Source: Alteribacillus bidgolensis
GTDB taxonomy: Bacteria; Bacillota; Bacilli; Bacillales; Marinococcaceae
Reading direction: 5' to 3'
Assembly: GCF_002886255.1 (NCBI RefSeq)
Contig: NZ_NJAU01000003.1
Span: 248,001-312,000 of the forward strand
DNA length: 64,000 nt
Part shown: positions 8,844 through 17,331 of the stretch, one piece after another
Layout of the letters: every line of letters starts with the position of its first letter
How positions within the stretch are numbered: the first letter of the stretch is position 1
Notes under the pieces: generated by a model
Databases searched by the model: none
Seen by the model: only the letters and a program-made list of their open reading frames with translations
Told to the model about the DNA's origin: nothing
Translations under genes and position numbers: made by a program

Positions 8844-9118
8844 ACAGCCACTAAAGTCAGAGGGAAAACAACATAACCAGCATAAAAAGGAAGAGAAGCT
8901 ACATCCACTACCCTATTGCTAGAAGATAGGGATTCCTGTATCCAAATAATGAAGAGCCATACCAGGAAAAGGCTGACGACCGTCATGGAACGCATGACGC
9001 TTCTCACCTGTTTACGGCGAACCCCAACATAAAGAAAGGTTCCCCAAATGCTCACTAAAAGCAGTAAAGAACCAATAATAACAACATTACTTACCCAATA
9101 TACAATCTCTGTCTTCAT
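8822..9118 (-). CDS. three-helix membrane protein, unknown
   Basis: 98 residues with helices at about 9-30, 43-61 and 75-96. The stop lies inside the start of the 212-residue membrane protein gene, so the two are coupled and may form one complex. No family is recognised. Confidence 0.65.
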   Translation of the reverse strand: MKTEIVYWVSNVVIIGSLLLLVSIWGTFLYVGVRRKQVRSVMRSMTVVSLFLVWLFIIWIQESLSSSNRVVDVASLPFYAGYVVFPLTLVAVWRLIYT

Positions 9119-9125
9119 CCTTCCT

Positions 9126-9389
9126 TCATCTTTCTAATGAGTTTCTATTCTGTTTAGGACTTGATGAATCAGCTTTATTCATTTCCTGCACGGTTTGTGA
9201 CAGTTTTTGGTTTTCCTCGATTAATTGGTTCATTCTATGCTGGGTTGCCTGCCATTCCTGTGAGGTATCTGCCAGTTGACTCTTGCCCACTTTGTTTTTC
9301 TTTTCCTTTCGGGCCATCCATATTCCCTTTCCGCAAAAGAACAGACATACGACTTTAAAAGCGATTAACGCTATTAAGATAGCATCCAC
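9126..9389 (-). CDS. single-helix membrane protein with coiled coil
   Basis: 87 residues. One N-terminal helix (about 3-25) is followed by a basic stretch and a heptad-rich segment (QHRMNQLIEENQKLSQTVQEM). The start lies 7 nt before the next gene. Its architecture matches the following 87-residue gene, which suggests an old duplication. Confidence 0.6.
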   Translation of the reverse strand: MDAILIALIAFKVVCLFFCGKGIWMARKEKKNKVGKSQLADTSQEWQATQHRMNQLIEENQKLSQTVQEMNKADSSSPKQNRNSLER

Positions 9390-9407
9390 CTTAAATCTCC
9401 TTCTCCT

Positions 9408-9671
9408 CTAGAGTCTTTGTTTCTTTTCTAAACTTCTCATTTCAGTCCTAAGTTTTTGGTTATCCTTTTCTAGTTCATCCATTTGAGCATGGATCTTCTC
9501 CAAGTCTATCTGCTTTGAAGAAGGATTTCCTGTTTCCCTTTTACCATGACAAGATCCCCTTCCCACCATATTGCAAGGGCTTTCACGTGTCCCAGATTTA
9601 TTCATTCCCCGAAAACAAGGAATCATCAAAAGCAACAATATCCCAATTAGTAGATAAGTGAATATCCCCAT
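9408..9671 (-). CDS. single-helix membrane protein with Cys motifs and coiled coil
   Basis: 87 residues. N-terminal helix (about 3-21), cysteines at PCF, PCN and SCHG, then a coiled coil (MDELEKDNQKLRTEMRSLEKK). It appears to be the first gene of the four-gene membrane set 9671 to 8205. The overall plan resembles small DUF2933-like metal-locus proteins, but I cannot assign it. Confidence 0.6.
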   Translation of the reverse strand: MGIFTYLLIGILLLLMIPCFRGMNKSGTRESPCNMVGRGSCHGKRETGNPSSKQIDLEKIHAQMDELEKDNQKLRTEMRSLEKKQRL

Positions 9672-9779
9672 TTAAAAACCTCCCTCTTCTACATTGGATA
9701 GCTGGTTACCAATCTGTTATCCACAATGTAGCAAGAGAATGTGTTAAAACTATGAATAAAATAAATAAATTATGTGGTT

Positions 9780-9893
9780 TTATGGTGTGCGGGAAAAGCC
9801 TGAAGGGTTGAGCACTTTTTTCATCTGCTGTTCTCGGGAAGTACCATACTTCACAGAGTTTTCCTGCTGATCAATATTTAACCAGGTTTCCAT
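9780..9893 (-). other. possible short gene or gene tail
   Basis: An open frame of 37 codons starting METWLNIDQQENSVKYG and ending FSRTP, with a weak AAAAGG upstream. It reads like the C-terminal end of a larger protein cut off by the junction with the TcpC remnant. No family is recognised. Confidence 0.25.
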
Positions 9894-9957
9894 TTCCTTT
9901 TAATTTCTGAGGTTAAAAAGGAGCGAGGAATGATTTCCTTTGTATGATAGTCCATTG

Positions 9958-10563
9958 CCTCCGCTAATGACGAAGAGGATGGTGCTGGAGCAGAGTCACA
10001 AATGATCAAATCTCAAATTTGGGATGTAGAAGAAACTGGTGAGCAATCGGCTGAAATTACGTTACGGGTACAACATCGGTTAACAAACGACGAGGAGGAT
10101 GATAAAGGTTCATTTATTTAAATATTTCGTGGTTCCCGTGAAAAGTGATGGAGAAGGTTTTGTTGTTCATCAATTACCTTATTTTGTGGCCGAACCAAAG
10201 AAACCAGATATTGCAGTAGATACAGAAGAAGACAGAGATGATGCTGAACATGATCCAGAACTAGAAGAAGAGATTACGAGCTTCTTAGATACCTTCTTTT
10301 TAGGTTACACCGAAGGAAGTACACAAGAGCTCTCCTATTATACGGATGGACTTGAATTGCAAACGTTAGATGATGTATTGCAATTTGAAGAGATAGAAGA
10401 GATTGATATATATGAGGAGGATGAGCAGTATAAGGTACATGCCGATGTGATCATGTCTGAAGCAAACAGCCAAACGAAAATGTTATACCCTTTCTCCATG
10501 GAATTGATGAAAGTGGAAGGACGTTGGATAGTTGCTGATTTTCCATTCACCTTAGGAAAATAA
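9958..10563 (+). pseudogene. TcpC-like conjugal transfer protein, frameshifted
   Basis: The first part (9958-10100) reads ASANDEEDGAGAESQMIKSQ...ITLRVQHRLTNDEED in one frame and the rest (from about 10100 to TAA 10563) in another, starting VHLFKYFVVPVKSDGEGF. Together they match the NTF2-like C-terminal half of TcpC/Orf13 conjugation proteins. The N-terminal membrane part is missing. Direction is opposite to the VirB4 remnant at 1-1050, so the transfer module was rearranged around the redox cluster. Confidence 0.7.
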
Positions 10564-10566
10564 TCG

Positions 10567-10980
10567 TTTCATTCGTTAGACTTGGGGCTGTTCCTCCATT
10601 CCTATTACAGGAACTTCCTCGGTCGTACCCCTACCCTCACAAGGATAAATGCTTTTCAGCATAACTTTATAGCAGCCGTTTTGGGTGACAGCCCTTGGTT
10701 CAACGTTCCTTGCTTTCCAAGTACCTTACAACGTAGCTATCCTTACTAGATGTAGGTGCTTCCTTTAAGCCTGTGAGCTGGATACCGCTATTGTTCGATA
10801 TAGCGTATTTCAGAGGGCGCAATTTTACTCTACACCACTCACCCCATCGTACGATGGGACATAAGTTTCCCTATGTTCGAATCTGTAGACCCTTACATTC
10901 GGAAGTTTGTCAGTTCCTATCTCAAAGAACGATTCTCACCTTATCTAGTTTTTCAGCCGTGCGGCATATCCGTAAGTGCT
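10567..10980 (-). mobile_element. group II intron fragment (domain I region)
   Basis: About 410 nt aligns by eye with 22600-22995, the 5' ribozyme part of the full intron: blocks AGACTTGGGGCTGTTCCTCC, AGCCTGTGAGCTGGATACCG and TTTTTCAGCCGTGCGGCATA occur in both. Similarity starts just after the TcpC stop and ends at about 10975, where a different gene begins. Neither the reverse transcriptase nor domains V-VI are here, so the element is inactive. Confidence 0.75.
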
Positions 10981-11039
10981 AAATGTTTAGGAATAAAATC
11001 AGCAATTACTTCATCCATATCAATTGCAATTCTTTTCAT
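10973..11039 (-). pseudogene. 5'(3')-deoxyribonucleotidase N-terminal fragment
   Basis: ATG at 11039 with a GGGGGA site starts MKRIAIDMDEVIADFIPKH, the DxDxV nucleophile motif of HAD-type 5'(3')-deoxyribonucleotidases. After about 23 codons it runs straight into the group II intron fragment. The rest of the gene is gone, so this is a deletion junction. Confidence 0.65.
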
Positions 11040-11220
11040 AACAAATCCCCCTAATATGTACAAGTTTATTTTATTATACAATTTTCTTATTACACAAACC
11101 TACCCTTTAAGGGGTAATCACAGGGTTGCTGCTGTAGACCGCAAAGTAGAGTTTTCATCCTCTATTCAATAGATTACACTCAAAATAGTGGCTATTCTAA
11201 TATTAGGGGATGGATATTTA

Positions 11221-11655
11221 TGAAACGAAATTGGAATGAAGATGAGCTGCTAGAATATTTTGTAGTAGTACCAAAAACTGATTGGTAATAAAACAGGGGC
11301 AAGTCGTTTAGGATTTACAGTATTATTAAAGTACTTTCAACAAGAGGCTAGATTTCCTTCTAAGAAACAAGATATTCCCGAAGTGGTAGTTGAATTTATA
11401 GCACAGCAATTGGGGTTAGCTTCATCGCTCTTTGAGGAATATCGTTGGGGCGTAGATGAAAGAAACTTTACTTATCATCGAAAACAAATTCGAGAATTCT
11501 ACGGTTTTCGAGAACTTACAGCAAAAGACAACGAACTTTTGACAGAGTGGTCACACGGACAAGTTCAGTTTACTCATGATATCGACTACTTAAAAAATCA
11601 GGCATGTAGCTTATTTCGCAAGTGGGAAGTCGAACCTCCTTCGATTCCATTCTGA
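11221..11655 (+). pseudogene. Tn3-family transposase N-terminal remnant (DUF4158)
   Basis: It starts MKRNWNEDELLEYFVVVPK and, after a frameshift/short deletion near 11285, continues GNKTGASRLGFTVLLKYF...WGVDERNFTYHRKQIREF. This is the DUF4158 head of Tn3 TnpA. Only about 140 of the usual ~980 residues remain. It ends at a fusion with IS110 3'-end sequence at about 11656. Confidence 0.85.
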
Positions 11656-11810
11656 AACGTAAAGAGGCATTTAAGATTTAATGCTTATCCAACAAAATCC
11701 ATAAAAACCAAAAACTTCAAACAAGAAGTTTGAAGCTTATTTGCCATGCGCAATTTTAGTATAACATGGTTATTTAATTTATTTTAGTATGATAGGTTGA
11801 CTTATATTAG
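11656..11810 (+). mobile_element. IS110-family 3'-end remnant
   Basis: This stretch matches, with divergence, the segments at 40603-40770 and 48240-48400: AACGTAAAGAGGC, then ATTTGAAGCTTATTTGGCATG-like and TATAACATGG blocks. It is the 3' end and right flank of an IS110 element. The region 11811-12017 holds nothing I can assign. Confidence 0.6.
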
Positions 11811-12017
11811 CTGGTATAATTGAAAAAGCAGAATTAGAATTGTACACTAAATCCATTAAACTTATGTATCCACGTCCCCAATTTTAAAAGATCTTAATTG
11901 GGCTAGTAGAGGGGTAAAAAGCATAAAATGGGTATTTGATCATATAACAAATCACTGCACTTAATTTTATTCCAGTTTTGAACAAAAACATCAAAACCTT
12001 TATATCCCTCTGTCAAT

Positions 12018-12602
12018 TTATAGCATAAGTAAATAACGCAGTACCTGCTGCTTACTGTAAGAAACGTGTTTATTATCTCTTTCTAGTTTACTAGTCATAA
12101 TACTTCCCTCAAGAATTGCAACAATAAAGGAAGCCACCGCCTTTGTATCGATATCAGGATTTAACTCTCTGTTTTGAATACCTTCTTCTATAATCTCTTC
12201 AATAATGTTGAGAAATGTATGGAAAACTACAAGTGCTTTTTTCCTTAACAGTGGATTCGTATCATCACTGTCTACGGCAGTATTCAGTAACGGACATCCC
12301 CCTTTTACTGGTGGATTATTTATCACATCTTCATACACATCAAAAAAAGAACCAATTTTTTCTAACGCTGTATTAGCATGAAGCATCGCTTCAGAAAAGT
12401 GTTGATTGACAGTGTCAATAGCGTAATCAAACGCCTCTAAAGCAATCTCATCTTTACTTTTAAAATTGCGGTAAATTCCACCCTTTTGTAGACCTGTAGC
12501 CTCCATAATGTCATTCATTGAACAGCCAGCATACCCCTTCTGATTAAACAACTCTGCTGATTTTTGGACAATGTGTCTCCGTGTTTGCTCACCTTTTCGC
12601 AT
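12018..12602 (-). CDS. TetR/AcrR-family repressor
   Basis: 194 residues from the ATG at 12602, chosen over an upstream ATG because GGAGG lies 6 nt before it. The N-terminal helix-turn-helix reads SMNDIMEATGLQKGGIYRNFKSKDEI. The C-terminal ligand domain includes the GGCPLLNTAVDSDD motif typical of TetR_C_16/YxaF-like repressors. It is divergent from the HD-domain gene and probably controls it through the palindrome at 12678-12697. Confidence 0.9.
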   Translation of the reverse strand: MRKGEQTRRHIVQKSAELFNQKGYAGCSMNDIMEATGLQKGGIYRNFKSKDEIALEAFDYAIDTVNQHFSEAMLHANTALEKIGSFFDVYEDVINNPPVKGGCPLLNTAVDSDDTNPLLRKKALVVFHTFLNIIEEIIEEGIQNRELNPDIDTKAVASFIVAILEGSIMTSKLERDNKHVSYSKQQVLRYLLML

Positions 12603-12677
12603 AATATCCTCCATTATTGTTGTTGAAAAATTGTAACACATTTTAGTTGTACATTAACATATGATGAGTTATCTTAT

Positions 12678-12697
12678 AAGAGACCGAACAGTCTCTT
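12678..12697. promoter_or_regulatory. probable TetR operator
   Basis: Inverted repeat AAGAGAC-CGAACA-GTCTCTT with 7-bp arms, lying between the divergent TetR and HD-domain genes. Confidence 0.6.
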
Positions 12698-12827
12698 TAA
12701 AAAAGAAGACGCTAAAAAGGAGATTTTGTGAGAAATACTATTTGATAAGCATGTAACATCCTTATCATGTCATTGAACCCGTTATGAAATCGTCTTGAAA
12801 AAATTAATTAAACTAAGGAGGAAATAT

Positions 12828-13427
12828 ATGCATAACATTATTATTCCTGATAGTAAAGTAGCAAAGGACGCAACTCAATTAGTTTACGAGATTTCTCCGG
12901 AATTTCTTTATAATCATTGTTTACGAACATATGCTTTTGGTGATGCTTTGGGAAAAAAATATGGATTCAAATATGATCAGGAGTTATTCTATCTCGCTTC
13001 TGTCTTACATGATATTGGTCTTACAGAGCATGTTTGTTGTAAACATTCATTTGAATATGAAGGTGCTGATCATGCTGAGGAGTTCCTTCGCTCTCACAGT
13101 TTTTCCCAAGACAAAATTGATGTGGTACGTGAAGCTATTATTCTGCATACATCGGAAATTGCTGAAGAAAAACAGCCAGAAATTGCTTTAGTTCATTTCG
13201 GAGCAGGAATGGATGTAGTTGGGTTACGTATAGAAGATATTTCGGAGGAAACATTTAATTTCATAATTGAAACCTATCCTCGATTAGGTTTCAAAAAATC
13301 TATGATTGAACTCATTAAATATGATTCTAATCTTAAAAATGCTCAGCAACAACCAAATAATTTGAGTTCTTCTATGCTTCGTATGGGTTTTGTAGATTGG
13401 GTTATGAATGCCCCTTTTAAAGAATAG
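12828..13427 (+). CDS. HD-domain protein, cyanamide hydratase-like
   Basis: 199 residues. Start at ATG 12828, 6 nt after AAGGAGG. Metal-binding HD signature: H in LYNHCLRTYAFG, HD in SVLHDIGLT, H in CKHSFEYEGA, later ILHTSEI and VHFGAGMDV. This order fits the HD subfamily of fungal/bacterial cyanamide hydratase (Ddi2) and related hydrolases. The substrate is unknown. It is a probable detoxification enzyme induced when the neighbouring TetR releases DNA (inference). Confidence 0.85.
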   Translation: MHNIIIPDSKVAKDATQLVYEISPEFLYNHCLRTYAFGDALGKKYGFKYDQELFYLASVLHDIGLTEHVCCKHSFEYEGADHAEEFLRSHSFSQDKIDVVREAIILHTSEIAEEKQPEIALVHFGAGMDVVGLRIEDISEETFNFIIETYPRLGFKKSMIELIKYDSNLKNAQQQPNNLSSSMLRMGFVDWVMNAPFKE

Positions 13428-13436
13428 AGAAAAAGT

Positions 13437-13486
13437 AACCCCAGATATACAAGGTTATAAATGAAAAATCTGTATATTCTGGGGTT
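13437..13486 (+). terminator. terminator of HD-domain gene
   Basis: AACCCCAGA-TATACA pairs with TGTATA-TTCTGGGGTT across a 20-nt loop, followed by a T-rich stretch, 10 nt after the stop. Confidence 0.8.
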
Positions 13487-13513
13487 CTTAAATTGTTATA
13501 TTATTATATAGAT

Positions 13514-14430
13514 AGGTAAGGGTTTGACGTTATCGCTCCCTTTTCCCCCTGTTAGCACCGTACGTGCGACTTTCATCGCATACGGCGCCCTAACTAATCC
13601 AATTCAACTTAATCATCGACACTTCTGATATTTTAATATCCTCCGTGTCTCAATTCTTCCGTTTTAATAAGTCGGTGCCTTCCGTGGAAGGTGAACCTCT
13701 ATTAGTCTCACGAGAACCTTATTATCCGATAAAGACTTGCCTTACATGATTAAATGAATCTTATATTAGTCTAGTGGCTATCCCTCCACGTTCATTACAC
13801 GCTTCGACGGTACTGTGCCACCACTTTCACTGATATAAAGAAAAGTTATACAGTCACTATTCTCACGAATGTTTTCCTTCTCAACGCTTCACTGGGAGTA
13901 AGCCCTCCACGTTATCAGCTTACAACGTTGAATTATGTCTATTATGGAACAGACTTAGGTGCTTCCTATGAGCCTGTTAGCATTGCATGTGCCTGTAACA
14001 CAAGATGGATTTTCATATTGCGGATTCTTACTCATCCATAGCTAACCCTACATTTGGTAGTAAATACATTTCTATATAATGCGCGTCTAGACCCGTACCT
14101 TCAGAAGTTCGCCAGCAATACAGTATCTTGTTGTATTTACATTGCATTCTCACCATATCTGTTAAACCCAAGCACCATGATTTACACCACCCTATCAGGT
14201 AGGCTTTCGTCAGCCGAACTGTTACGGTAAATTCTCACGCCTATTAGCCGAGCTTATAACACTCTTTTCCTTACTAATCAGCGTGCTATTCGACGCAGGG
14301 GGAGCCTTTCAGAGCGTTACCTCCTCATTCGACTCCTCGACATAACCCTTCAGTCTTAGAAGTCTAAAACTGCCTGACCTTTACCGAAATTGTGTGGCCA
14401 CATTTCATTTGAGCCAGGAACATTTCGCAC
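13514..14430 (-). mobile_element. ORF-less group II intron
   Basis: The 5' end is GTGCG at 14430-14426 on the minus strand; the 3' end is CTTACCTAT near 13514. Domain V is a canonical 35-nt hairpin at 13555-13589 (GGCGCCGTATGCG...CGTACGGTGC with a GAAA-type bulge region). Domain I blocks (GGTGAGAATG, GGTCTAGACG, AGGCTCATAGGAAGCACC) match those in the full intron at 20.6-23.2 kb. At about 917 nt with no reverse transcriptase, it would need a maturase in trans. The 5' exon carries the GGGCGCGATTGTTG repeat. Confidence 0.8.
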
Positions 14431-14710
14431 CAACAATCGCGCCCATTAATGGAAGATCGTTCTTGAAAATCCATGCTTCATAGATCTTAAAGAAAAGCCC
14501 TCGATAGTTAAAGAAGCCTTCCAATAATAAATTACATTTCAAAAAAGTTATCTCTTTCTACTTGGGGTCTCAGCAGAAAAACGCGAAAAATATACGCTAA
14601 GACATTATTTGGTGAACCATTACTGATCGTAAGTACTAATCTTTCGTGATTAAAATATCGACTTTTGCAGTGCCTTCATTTTAAGGTTCATTTTTCATTT
14701 TTAAAAAACA

Positions 14711-15715
14711 TTATTTAGTTAGTTGATTGCGATCTTCTATTTGTGGCGGTTCTTCCATCCAGCCATTTTTGATCATAATTTTTCCGCCATCTTGAGCAAA
14801 AGTAAAAATATCCTTTGTAAGCAATGCCATTTTTGCCGGCAAGTCACTTCGCAAGCTAAATCCACCGCCTAAGGCATTACTTCCGAGTCCAAATGAAGCT
14901 AACAAACCGGTGTTGTACATCATCAATTTGTCAGAAAATGGAGCCGTTTTTGACGCTGTTGCTTTACCAGCATGAGTGGCTGGGGGCTCAATATAACTTT
15001 GACGCAAAAATTCACCTAAATCAACTTCAACTTTTTTTGACAATTTCATTCCTTTCACAAGATAATTTTGAACTTCTTTATTAGCAGCAACTTGAGCAAA
15101 ACCAATCATTAATTGCATACCTACAAGGTTTGTTTCAATCGCATGATGAATAAGAGAAACTTCAACTGTATTTAGAGATCTCGTCTCACTGAACCATTGA
15201 ATTCCATCCATATAATGTTTATCCTGTACAAAATTAACCTGTTTTGGCATTGATACGTAAGGCGGCCTTACAAGCACTCCCTTTTCTAAAAGGAATTGAG
15301 TTGATTTACTGTTTATCGATTGGGATTCTGCTGTTAAACCTATAAAAAAATCTTCAATATCCTTTCGGTAAGACATGCCGGTAAATAGCGCAAATAGACT
15401 CATTTCCACTTTTGTCATCAAATGCAAATACATGATATCGTACAAAGTATCATATAACTTCGGAACACCTTTATTTACATCGCTTTCTGTAAAACCCAAA
15501 GGAATTACTGCCCCTTCTTGCTGCAAAATACTTTTGATCTTTTCAACGGTTTTGGTTGCACCATTATAATAAGAATGTAACATTTGTGTTTCTTCATTAT
15601 CGGAGTGCTCTAAAAAGTGCTCCAATACTCTAAGCATCATAGTTTTTTCTTGATAAGTCATCCACAAGTTCGCTAATTCTGAAGATGTAATTGGTACTCG
15701 GTTTGAACTCCCCAT
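14711..15715 (-). CDS. DUF3231 family protein
   Basis: 334 residues from ATG 15715, 7 nt after a GGAGG; an upstream ATG is less well placed. It has two tandem, largely helical halves: LTSSELANLWMTYQEK near the N-terminus and a repeat around TEVSLIHHAIETNLVGMQL. These are DUF3231 duplications, remotely ferritin-like/CotF-like bundles in spore formers. Function unknown. Stands alone between the ORF-less intron and the integrase. Confidence 0.85.
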   Translation of the reverse strand: MGSSNRVPITSSELANLWMTYQEKTMMLRVLEHFLEHSDNEETQMLHSYYNGATKTVEKIKSILQQEGAVIPLGFTESDVNKGVPKLYDTLYDIMYLHLMTKVEMSLFALFTGMSYRKDIEDFFIGLTAESQSINSKSTQFLLEKGVLVRPPYVSMPKQVNFVQDKHYMDGIQWFSETRSLNTVEVSLIHHAIETNLVGMQLMIGFAQVAANKEVQNYLVKGMKLSKKVEVDLGEFLRQSYIEPPATHAGKATASKTAPFSDKLMMYNTGLLASFGLGSNALGGGFSLRSDLPAKMALLTKDIFTFAQDGGKIMIKNGWMEEPPQIEDRNQLTK

Positions 15716-16074
15716 CCAAAAGCCTCCTAATCCCATTTGTTTTCTTTAACTTTTCCAACTTTAAAAGTTTTATGTATCAATCTGTGTTTCTTTAGTATTA
15801 AAATAGAAAAACACAAAGCTAATGGTTACATGTCTTGGCTATTAGTGTTGAGAACACATCTATTTAGGGAGAAGCAACCAAAAGCAATACAAAGAGCCAT
15901 TGTAATTATTTAGCACTTTTCATCAAACATCCTTACTCTATAATCTGGCCCTTTAAACCAATTTTAACTATTTCCAAATATGTGAGTATACTCAATCCTT
16001 TACTCCATAAAAAAATGAAAAGGCACGCTTTATAGAGAACGAACCTTTTCATGTCAAAACGATCAATTATTCAT
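15716..16074. other. non-coding, no feature recognised
   Basis: AT-rich spacer. It contains TATAATCTGGCCCTTTAAA (about 15940), similar to short sequences at 23857 and 27566 that may be one dispersed repeat. A terminator-like AAAAGG...CCTTTT pair is near 16018-16050. Confidence 0.3.
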
Positions 16075-16917
16075 TTAAAAGTATTTGCTATAGAAATCTT
16101 GTCTCAGCTTTCCACTTAGCTGAGCATATATTTTTGTAGTTTCACTCTTCTCGTGACCAAGTAAGCTCTGGATCACTTCAAGTGGGGCTCCATTGTTGAT
16201 CATATGTGTCGCATAACTGTGTCTTAATTGGTGTGGATGAATGTTCTTTTTAATTCCTGCTCGACTAGATATACGCTTAATGATATATCTCATAAGATCA
16301 ATACTCATTCGCCTCTTTGGCCTTCTATCAGTGATAAACAAACATTGATCTTCATCATCTCGTTCATCTAAATATCTTTTCAACCACAAAGAACAACGAG
16401 TATTAAAGTACACTTCTCTTTCTTTATCACCTTTTCCATGTACAATAACGGAATTCGTAGAGAAGTTAATATCATCACGATTTAGTTTTACAACTTCTCC
16501 AATACGACAGCCGGTAGAATAAAAAAACTCAAATACCGCATTTTCCATCGTGGTATGGCACGCTTCCCTCAGGTGCTCAATTTCGAGTTCAGAGAGGAAT
16601 TTAGGAATTCGTTTTCCTAGTTTTGGTTCCTTCAGTTTAGCTGCAGGATTTTTAGAAATGAAGCCTTCATCATATGTCCATTTAAATAGGGATCGAATAC
16701 TACGAACTCTATGTCCCAGACTAGAAGGCTTTAAATGTCCTCCCGCATCGACTAAATAACCTTTTAATTTTTCTGTCGTAAATTCATTCATGTCAATATT
16801 ACCAAAATATCGTAATAACAAATTATACTGAAAGCAATATGTTTTTATTGTTAATGCTGAGTATCCCTCAATCTTCTTATCTAGTTGATATTTCTCCCAA
16901 GCTTCAGATAATAACAT
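16075..16917 (-). CDS. tyrosine recombinase (XerC/D-like integrase)
   Basis: 280 residues. SAM-like N-terminal core-binding domain (about 1-85), then the catalytic domain with R (STGCRIGEVVKL), K (HGKGDKERE), HxLR (HPHQLRHSYATHM), GH (SLLGHEKSETT) and Tyr (TKIYAQLS). All catalytic residues are present, so it is probably active. No attachment-site repeats were identified around it. Confidence 0.92.
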   Translation of the reverse strand: MLLSEAWEKYQLDKKIEGYSALTIKTYCFQYNLLLRYFGNIDMNEFTTEKLKGYLVDAGGHLKPSSLGHRVRSIRSLFKWTYDEGFISKNPAAKLKEPKLGKRIPKFLSELEIEHLREACHTTMENAVFEFFYSTGCRIGEVVKLNRDDINFSTNSVIVHGKGDKEREVYFNTRCSLWLKRYLDERDDEDQCLFITDRRPKRRMSIDLMRYIIKRISSRAGIKKNIHPHQLRHSYATHMINNGAPLEVIQSLLGHEKSETTKIYAQLSGKLRQDFYSKYF

Positions 16918-17070
16918 CTTTCTTCACTCTCCCAGGTTATGAACCAATTAATCTAGATTCTATTATGTTCAAGGAGAGTCATTTCTATTCATAGTTATTC
17001 AACAATCTAAGAATTTAGTAGTTAACTTGAACTAAAAAAACCTTGAAAGACAAGGAAAATTCGGTATCTT

Positions 17071-17100
17071 TCTTCAAGAATCGCGCCCGATTGCTGAAGA
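17071..17100. repeat. dispersed palindromic repeat, GGGCGC core
   Basis: A near-perfect 30-nt palindrome: TCTTCA and TGAAGA at the ends, AATCG and CGATT around a CGCC centre. Related copies or halves occur at 14432-14446, 19810-19826, 23225-23240 and 44688-44712. Two of these adjoin the group II introns. Confidence 0.55.
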
Positions 17101-17116
17101 TTCGTCCTACGATATT

Positions 17117-17260
17117 TTGACAGTACAGATCTTCCAGAAAAGTCCTCTATACGTGAGGGAAAATGGAAAGACTTTTGTCGATGTTAAAGCAGATGAAAGT
17201 TTTTTACAGGATCCGGATACACAATTCCCAGTTACAATTGATCCTACCATAATATTTGTT
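17117..17260 (+). pseudogene. WapA/RHS-type surface protein fragment
   Basis: Reads QIFQKSPLYVRENGKTFVDVK...FLQDPDTQFPVTIDPTI. The FLQDPxTQxPVTIDPT motif is typical of the N-terminal region of WapA/RHS cell-wall proteins. It is a short leftover with no start and no downstream protein. Confidence 0.55.
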
Positions 17261-17331
17261 AAATTTTATTTTACTGGAAGGAAATTTATTGTAAAGGTAT
17301 TTGGTAATCTCATCATCTTGTGAAAATATTC

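Noticed and set aside
13555..13589. Hairpin as the terminator of the HD-domain gene
   Set aside because: It is group II domain V on the other strand; the gene has its own terminator at 13437-13486.
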